Source: Pezizomycotina sp. ARF18
Taxonomy: Eukaryota > Ascomycota
Assembly (NCBI GenBank): GCA_002224055.1
Contig: AZLU01000006.1
Location: 124,001-188,000, forward strand
Reading direction: 5' to 3'
DNA length: 64,000 nucleotides
Shown: positions 59,158-64,000 of the stretch, in pieces
How positions within the stretch are numbered: the first letter of the stretch is position 1
Layout: each line of letters starts with the position of its first letter
Notes under the pieces: model-generated
The model's database searches: none
Seen by the model: the letters and a program-made list of their open reading frames with translations, nothing else
Told to the model about the DNA's origin: nothing
Position numbers and translations under genes: made by a program

Positions 59158-62100
59158 ATGTCGTCTAGCGCAAAGGAGTATCAGGCGAAGAGGGACCGGG
59201 AGACACGAGCCTTTGAGCTGGCCACGACGCCTATCGACCAGGAGCTTAGGCTGCTTCTGGAATCGATGCTGGATGGGCATCGCTATCTTGTCAAGGTATG
59301 TTGCGTTTTCCACCTCCCCGATTTTTGGTTCTATCGAATCCGACATCTCGCATGGAAGCCTTGGCAAAGCCGACTCCGTCCGAAGCTTCGTTTCCAAAGT
59401 CTAGAAATTTGTAGGCTCCGTCGTTTATCGAGGAATATTTTCCCGTAAAAATCGGCGGCTTTTTCTTTTTTTTTTTCGTTTTTTTTTTTCTCTTGGTCGA
59501 TTTTTTAAAGGTTTCTGGTAAATTCTTGTATTGGCGCTCTCGAATTTGTTTTTCCTCAATCTGAGCTTCATGCTAGGCACCCATGTCGCAGTTGGAGAAC
59601 CGAATAAGCCCAGGTTATTCTTTTTAATTCTCTCAATCAACTTTCTTTGCTTATGCTTCATGTTGCTTTGATATGTTGTTTTTGCTTTTGTGGCTCTTGA
59701 AGTTTCGGCCTCTATTCCTCGTGCATCTCGCCAAAGTAACTCGGCGCTAATGGTGATCTGATTGGAACTGGCTGCAGAACTTAATCAGGTAGAAACGGCC
59801 AGGGATTTTTCCTCGGCTTCAGAGCGATACTACATAGATTGCTTGCCTGAAATAGATCGCCTCTCACTTTCCAGCAGGAGTCGAATCAGGAAGGGGTTGC
59901 TGAGGCCACCTCCCCTTTGGCCAGATTTCGTGATTCAAATCTCAATGGCAGATATGAGACCTCTTAGCATCAACGATGTCACGCCCGAGTCGTGGAAACG
60001 GTTGATTGGGCTGTGGACCAGCGAAATGGCCACAGGACAAACCGAAAGACCATTCGGCGTTCAATACGCTGGACAAGGGTCATTCACTATTACGACGTTT
60101 GGAAGAAAAAGCCCGGCCAATCAAAGGCCTCGCCAAACGACCGGAGGGTGACTGTGCCCGGCAAGTCTATTCCTATCGGGGAAGCGGTACAGAAGTATAC
60201 CGATTATATAATCCTTAGGAACAACATCCTCGCTGAGGATGATGATAATATGAGATACGTTCCGTACTTCGGAGAAGACATCGATCCTGCCGAACACGAG
60301 GACTTCCAAGAAGAGCTCAAAGAGGCCTTTATAGATAGAACGCAGAAAAATGAAGTCGATGCGAAGCGAGCTGAAAGTGGGTTGTCTACTCGTAAAATTT
60401 CATCATGAATCGAACTAATGACTTACATTATCGTCGATTTTGAGCAGGGGCCGCTCAATTTTGCAGCTTTTTTGAGGAACTTCTAGAAAGGGCACAGCTC
60501 AGCCATCAGATTTGAAGCACTACCTCCTATGAAGCTACCCAGCGATTGGTCAAGGACAGGAAACGCATTTGAAAACAAAGCCCTTCCGCCCGATTTTGAC
60601 ACGAGCAAACGATCGTAGTTGACTGTAAGAGGGAGCTCGCTTTACTTCCACCTCCATCAGAGAAAGTATTAGAACGTGCAGAAGCCGTCTCCCAAGTTTT
60701 CATAAAATCCACAAAGCTCAGCGTTTGGGATGTCCTCAAGAAGTATGTAAGCATGTTTTTGGCGTAGTCGCCTGTCCCCTCCCTCATAGCTCGCCTCCTG
60801 ACATGTCACTTTATAGGTATGGCAAGGATTCCGCAGCACCAATAACAATGACGCCACTTAACAAGCTCAATCGGCATCGTCACAAAACGCAGATCAACAT
60901 CCTTTCGCACTGGTACTCATTATGACCTATTTTTATTTCTGTGCGTGTAAGTCATCGGCCCACCTAAGATCGAAACTCTAGCTCGAGCCGCCGCTAACTT
61001 CTTCTACAGGCATTATTGCCCTTGGCATGGTAAGAGTGGCTTCTCGATCTGGCTCGATCTACTTGAATATATTTCAGTTTCTTGAGCTGATACCTAAATC
61101 TAGACATCAAGCTTGATGGCAAAATTGTTGGAGGAGAACTGCCTGCTATCAATAAAAGTGTGGCCGGCGCAGATAAAACCCCCCGGGCACCCTCAAGGCC
61201 TCATGCTGCCAAGAAAACAACTAGTAAGAATCAGGCTCAGCACCAGAACGGCCTGATATACCCGTCAAAGAGGTTCCCGAAGAGCCTCTGCCGGAACCGG
61301 CTGCTGTTCCCTCCGTCACCCTCCAGCAGAAGGTCACCATGGCAAAAATTGCGGTTCAATGTTGGGAAAAAGATGCGCCTTGTTCTGAAAAATGCTTCAT
61401 AAAGGTACAAAACCATCATAATCGGAAATGACCTCTTCAGAAGTTTCTCTGGCTAAATACAAGATTTCTTCACAATAGCAATCACAAGAAGCAAATATTG
61501 AAGGTGGAGAAAGCATATCTGGATGGACAGAAGATCAAGTTGCCATGTTAAATATCGCCTCCGAGACATTTCGATATAATTCGAGATGTGCCTGTTTGTT
61601 GGCTTGCATGATCCACCGGCCATGTTCCGAGGTGAGTTGGGTAGCCATGATCTCCTGCTTATCGTTTTCTTCTATTATCTTTTTTAAGAGGGGAAAGAAT
61701 TCTGACGCCACTGAAGATTCACGCACGCCTTCAACGGGATGGTCTGCTCCAGACACTCCGACAGAGGATCTCGAGAGCGTTATGACCGCTTTAGAAAATG
61801 GCACTCTGAATGGGGTCAGGCCCCACGGCAATAACAGGAAACCCACTAAAACATCGTATCCAGCAGACTGTGAGAAGTCCATGGACCACAAGAACCGGGG
61901 TAACTTCAAACGATGCTACCACCCTGGCGTTCCCTGCTCTAGCAAATTAAAATGCGACTGTGTTAAGAACCACATCCACTGTGAGAAATTCTGCGGGTGA
62001 CCTGGACTGCCCACGAAGGTGGCGAGGATGTAATTGCGCGAATGGCAAGCTTTGCGTCAAGAACAAGAGTTGCCCCTGTAACAATTCTAATAGAGAATGC

Positions 62101-63121
62101 GATCCGGATCTGTGCAGGAGCTGTAATGCAGAAAAACAGCTGGATCCCCTTTATCGGATGGACGAAGAGGTTGCGGAGACTTGCTGCCAGAACGTTGCCT
62201 TGCAGAAGGCCGAGCCGAAGAAAACCTTGCTTGGGAAGACAGTGATTCCAATCAATGGATACGGTCTTTTCGCAGGACAGGATATTAGAAAGAATCCTTC
62301 CTAGGCGAATACAAAGGCGAGGTTATCAGTAGCTACGAGGCGGAGCGTCGCGGCAAGATTTACGATAAGCGGAAGTTGTCTTTCTTATTTGATGTGAACG
62401 AGGTAGGCAACCGAAATCGCTCATTTATCTATAGCCACCCCTAGGTTTACTGACAATCTGTGTCCTCTTTAGCTCAAGTTATTGATGCCACGAGAGCGGG
62501 CAACAAGTTCCGATTCGTGAACCACTGGGCCAAGAAGCCAAATACGTACGCAAGGGTCTTCATAGTCAACGGCGTTCATCGGATAGCCATGTTTACAAGG
62601 GCTGCCGTTGCCGCCGGTGAAGAACTATTCTTCGACTATGGGTAAGTCACCACCACCCCTGAAAATCCATCTCACTGTCAAATAACTCTAACCACCTTAC
62701 GTAACCAATTACAGGTATAGCAACAAATCCCTCCGATTCGTGTGCGAGGAGCCGCCAGAAGCCAAAGCGAACCCAGCCAAACCCGCAGCCAAGAGGAAGA
62801 AGACCGCTCTCGACAAGATCACGACAAAGCCCGCTTCTCACCTTCCTTCATCCTTTTCCATCGACGAACCGGTTCCTAACCCAAGGCGCAATAACAGCAA
62901 CAAGTTGGTACCGTGCGAGACACAATTCGGCCTCCACTGGCGCTCACCAGTCAGATAGCGAGGCTGAGGCAGCGTGGCGCGTTCGGCAAGGAATCGAAAG
63001 GATGACGATCAGGACACCATCTCGATCGCTCGGACCCTTCCATGGATAACCACGACGATGACTACGCCATCGATAACGACGATCGGCGGATGAAGATTTC
63101 GGTTTCCAGGGGAAGCGGTTA
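59158..63121 (+). CDS. histone H3K27 methyltransferase KMT6/EZH2-like (PRC2 catalytic subunit)
   Basis: SET-domain enzyme of Polycomb repressive complex 2, which trimethylates H3K27 in facultative heterochromatin. The ATG at 59158 starts [20 protein letters not shown]; exon 1 ends at 59295 (GTATGT). Then [40 protein letters not shown] and [14 protein letters not shown]. The zinc-binding section holds RHYCPWHG, typical of EZH proteins, followed by [17 protein letters not shown]. The SANT region reads [20 protein letters not shown]. The CXC domain follows at about 61900-62110: [63 protein letters not shown]. The SET domain has [25 protein letters not shown], an intron near 62401-62470, then [20 protein letters not shown] and [20 protein letters not shown] and ELFFDYG are retained. 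A basic tail follows, with a stop at 62956-62958 in one frame or about 63121 in another. Many frame changes. Confidence 0.85.
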
Positions 63122-63140
63122 AACAAAAAGAGACGAGTGA

Positions 63141-63163
63141 ACTAACCCTAGGGTTAGGGTTAA
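63141..63163. repeat. inverted telomere-motif palindrome
   Basis: The sequence CTAACCCTAGGGTTAGGGTTAA holds one CCCTAA-type unit facing two TTAGGG units, with the perfect palindrome CTAACCCTAGGGTTAG at its centre. TTAGGG is the usual telomere unit of filamentous ascomycetes and also a binding site for Myb-type telobox factors (Tbf1/Teb1 family). It lies about 20 bp after the likely KMT6 stop. Confidence 0.85.
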
Positions 63164-64000
63164 TGCCGTTACTCTTCCCTAGATATAACTTCAACCTTAC
63201 GGACATTCTGCCAGCGGCCCTTCCAAACCCTCATCTCCTAATCTCTTGCCTTCACTATCCTCTGTTGCTCCCATACTTTCTACTATTTCATCATCCCTAC
63301 AAAGTCTCCTTTTACAAGAAACCAGAAACCCTTCATTAAAACTTTTCCGTTTTCACGCTCTCTTTTTCAATATTTATACCCTAACGGCCGTCTCCTTTCT
63401 AACTATATGCTCATTGTAATATACCTGATTTTACTGTACACATTCCCATTCATAATCACAACACAGCCGGAGTTGCATTGTACGTCCTTTTTCCTTCTCT
63501 TTTTCAATGTTTTCTTCTCCGAGTCTTTTCTCACTGTTTTCCTTCTTTTTTCTCAGTCTTCCTCTTATAGCATACCCCTCATACTCATGGCTTTACCCTC
63601 GTTTACCCACCCACTTGTACGTTTAAGCTATTGGCATAAGTTATTGGCAGAAAGAATATATATAACATTGTTTCCTTCCCCCTTTCCCCTCTCTCGACTT
63701 GGCATTAAACCCTGGAGGATCCTCGAGCAGTAAAACGGTACGTAGCTTTCAAAAGAAGGTAGGTCAAATGTAAGTTCTATACTTGTCCTTCCTGGAGATG
63801 CAACGTGAGGAGATTTGGCACAGTAGTTCTGTAATTGTAAGAATCTATATCCAATGGGGAGGTACGGGACCCCCAAATAATAGAAAATGTAAGTCCACAT
63901 CTGTTGAAGAATGTAGCGTAGATACCCTGCAAGAAGGCAAACAAAAACTCGATCAGGAGTATATCTTGATAATGTAGATCATAAAAGTAAAAGCCGGTAA
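63164..64000. other. 3-prime flank of KMT6, no gene seen
   Basis: Pyrimidine-rich up to about 63720, then balanced. Open frames of up to 108 codons are hydrophobic by composition (Phe/Ser/Leu from CT-rich DNA) and not convincing. The CT-rich stretch could be the promoter of a gene beyond the window. Confidence 0.35.

Noticed and set aside
63407-63733. 108-codon hydrophobic frame after KMT6
   Set aside because: Phe/Ser/Leu-rich because the DNA is pyrimidine-rich; no signal of a real membrane protein.

Overview
The window looks like nuclear DNA of a filamentous ascomycete (Pezizomycotina). Genes are split by short introns of about 50-110 bp with GTRNGT donors and YAG acceptors. Upstream regions are pyrimidine-rich. 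The conserved proteins are eukaryotic and of fungal type: pyruvate kinase, an OST subunit, a WDR6/Rtt10-like protein, a KMT6/EZH2-type methyltransferase and an Irc21-like cytochrome b5. Two very AT-rich, TpA-rich blocks (about 1-980 and 3620-5060) resemble RIP-mutated repeats. Almost every conserved gene changes reading frame several times through one-base differences. This affects unrelated housekeeping genes alike, so I read it as consensus sequence error rather than mass pseudogenisation. CDS spans below are gene spans including introns, and exact exon frames are often unresolved.

Layout. 1-6.1 kb: RIP-like repeat blocks around a small secreted cysteine-rich protein gene (1589-2073, +) and a possible gene relic (5149-6068, -). 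7.3-8.8 kb: unrecognised low-complexity protein (-). 11.8-22.2 kb: a UDP-rhamnose-type epimerase/reductase (+), a Caj1/Djp1-type J protein (+), a fucosyltransferase-superfamily type II membrane protein (-) and an SLC35E3-like nucleotide-sugar transporter (+). 22.4-31.3 kb: gene desert. 31.3-42.9 kb: gene-dense block with pyruvate kinase (-, no C-terminal part found), a TRAX/translin protein (+), the OST subunit Swp1/ribophorin II (-), a microcephalin-like BRCT protein (+) and an Irc21-like cytochrome b5 protein (+). 43.0-52.6 kb: second gene desert. 52.9-63.1 kb: an SDR dehydrogenase (+), Rtt10/WDR6 (-) and a KMT6/EZH2-like H3K27 methyltransferase (+), with a small inverted telomere-motif palindrome just after it.

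Working together. Three of the four genes between 11.8 and 22.2 kb would fit one route: making a deoxy-sugar nucleotide (UDP-rhamnose family), carrying it into the Golgi and transferring it to a glycan. This is inference from neighbourhood. The other genes are unrelated housekeeping functions, partly in divergent pairs that share promoters. I found no RNA genes, CRISPR arrays or recognisable intact mobile elements. The most unusual observations are the truncated pyruvate kinase with a ~100-bp tandem duplication over one of its splice donors, the two non-RIP gene deserts, the effector-like gene between RIP blocks, the possible rhamnose neighbourhood and the telomere-motif palindrome.
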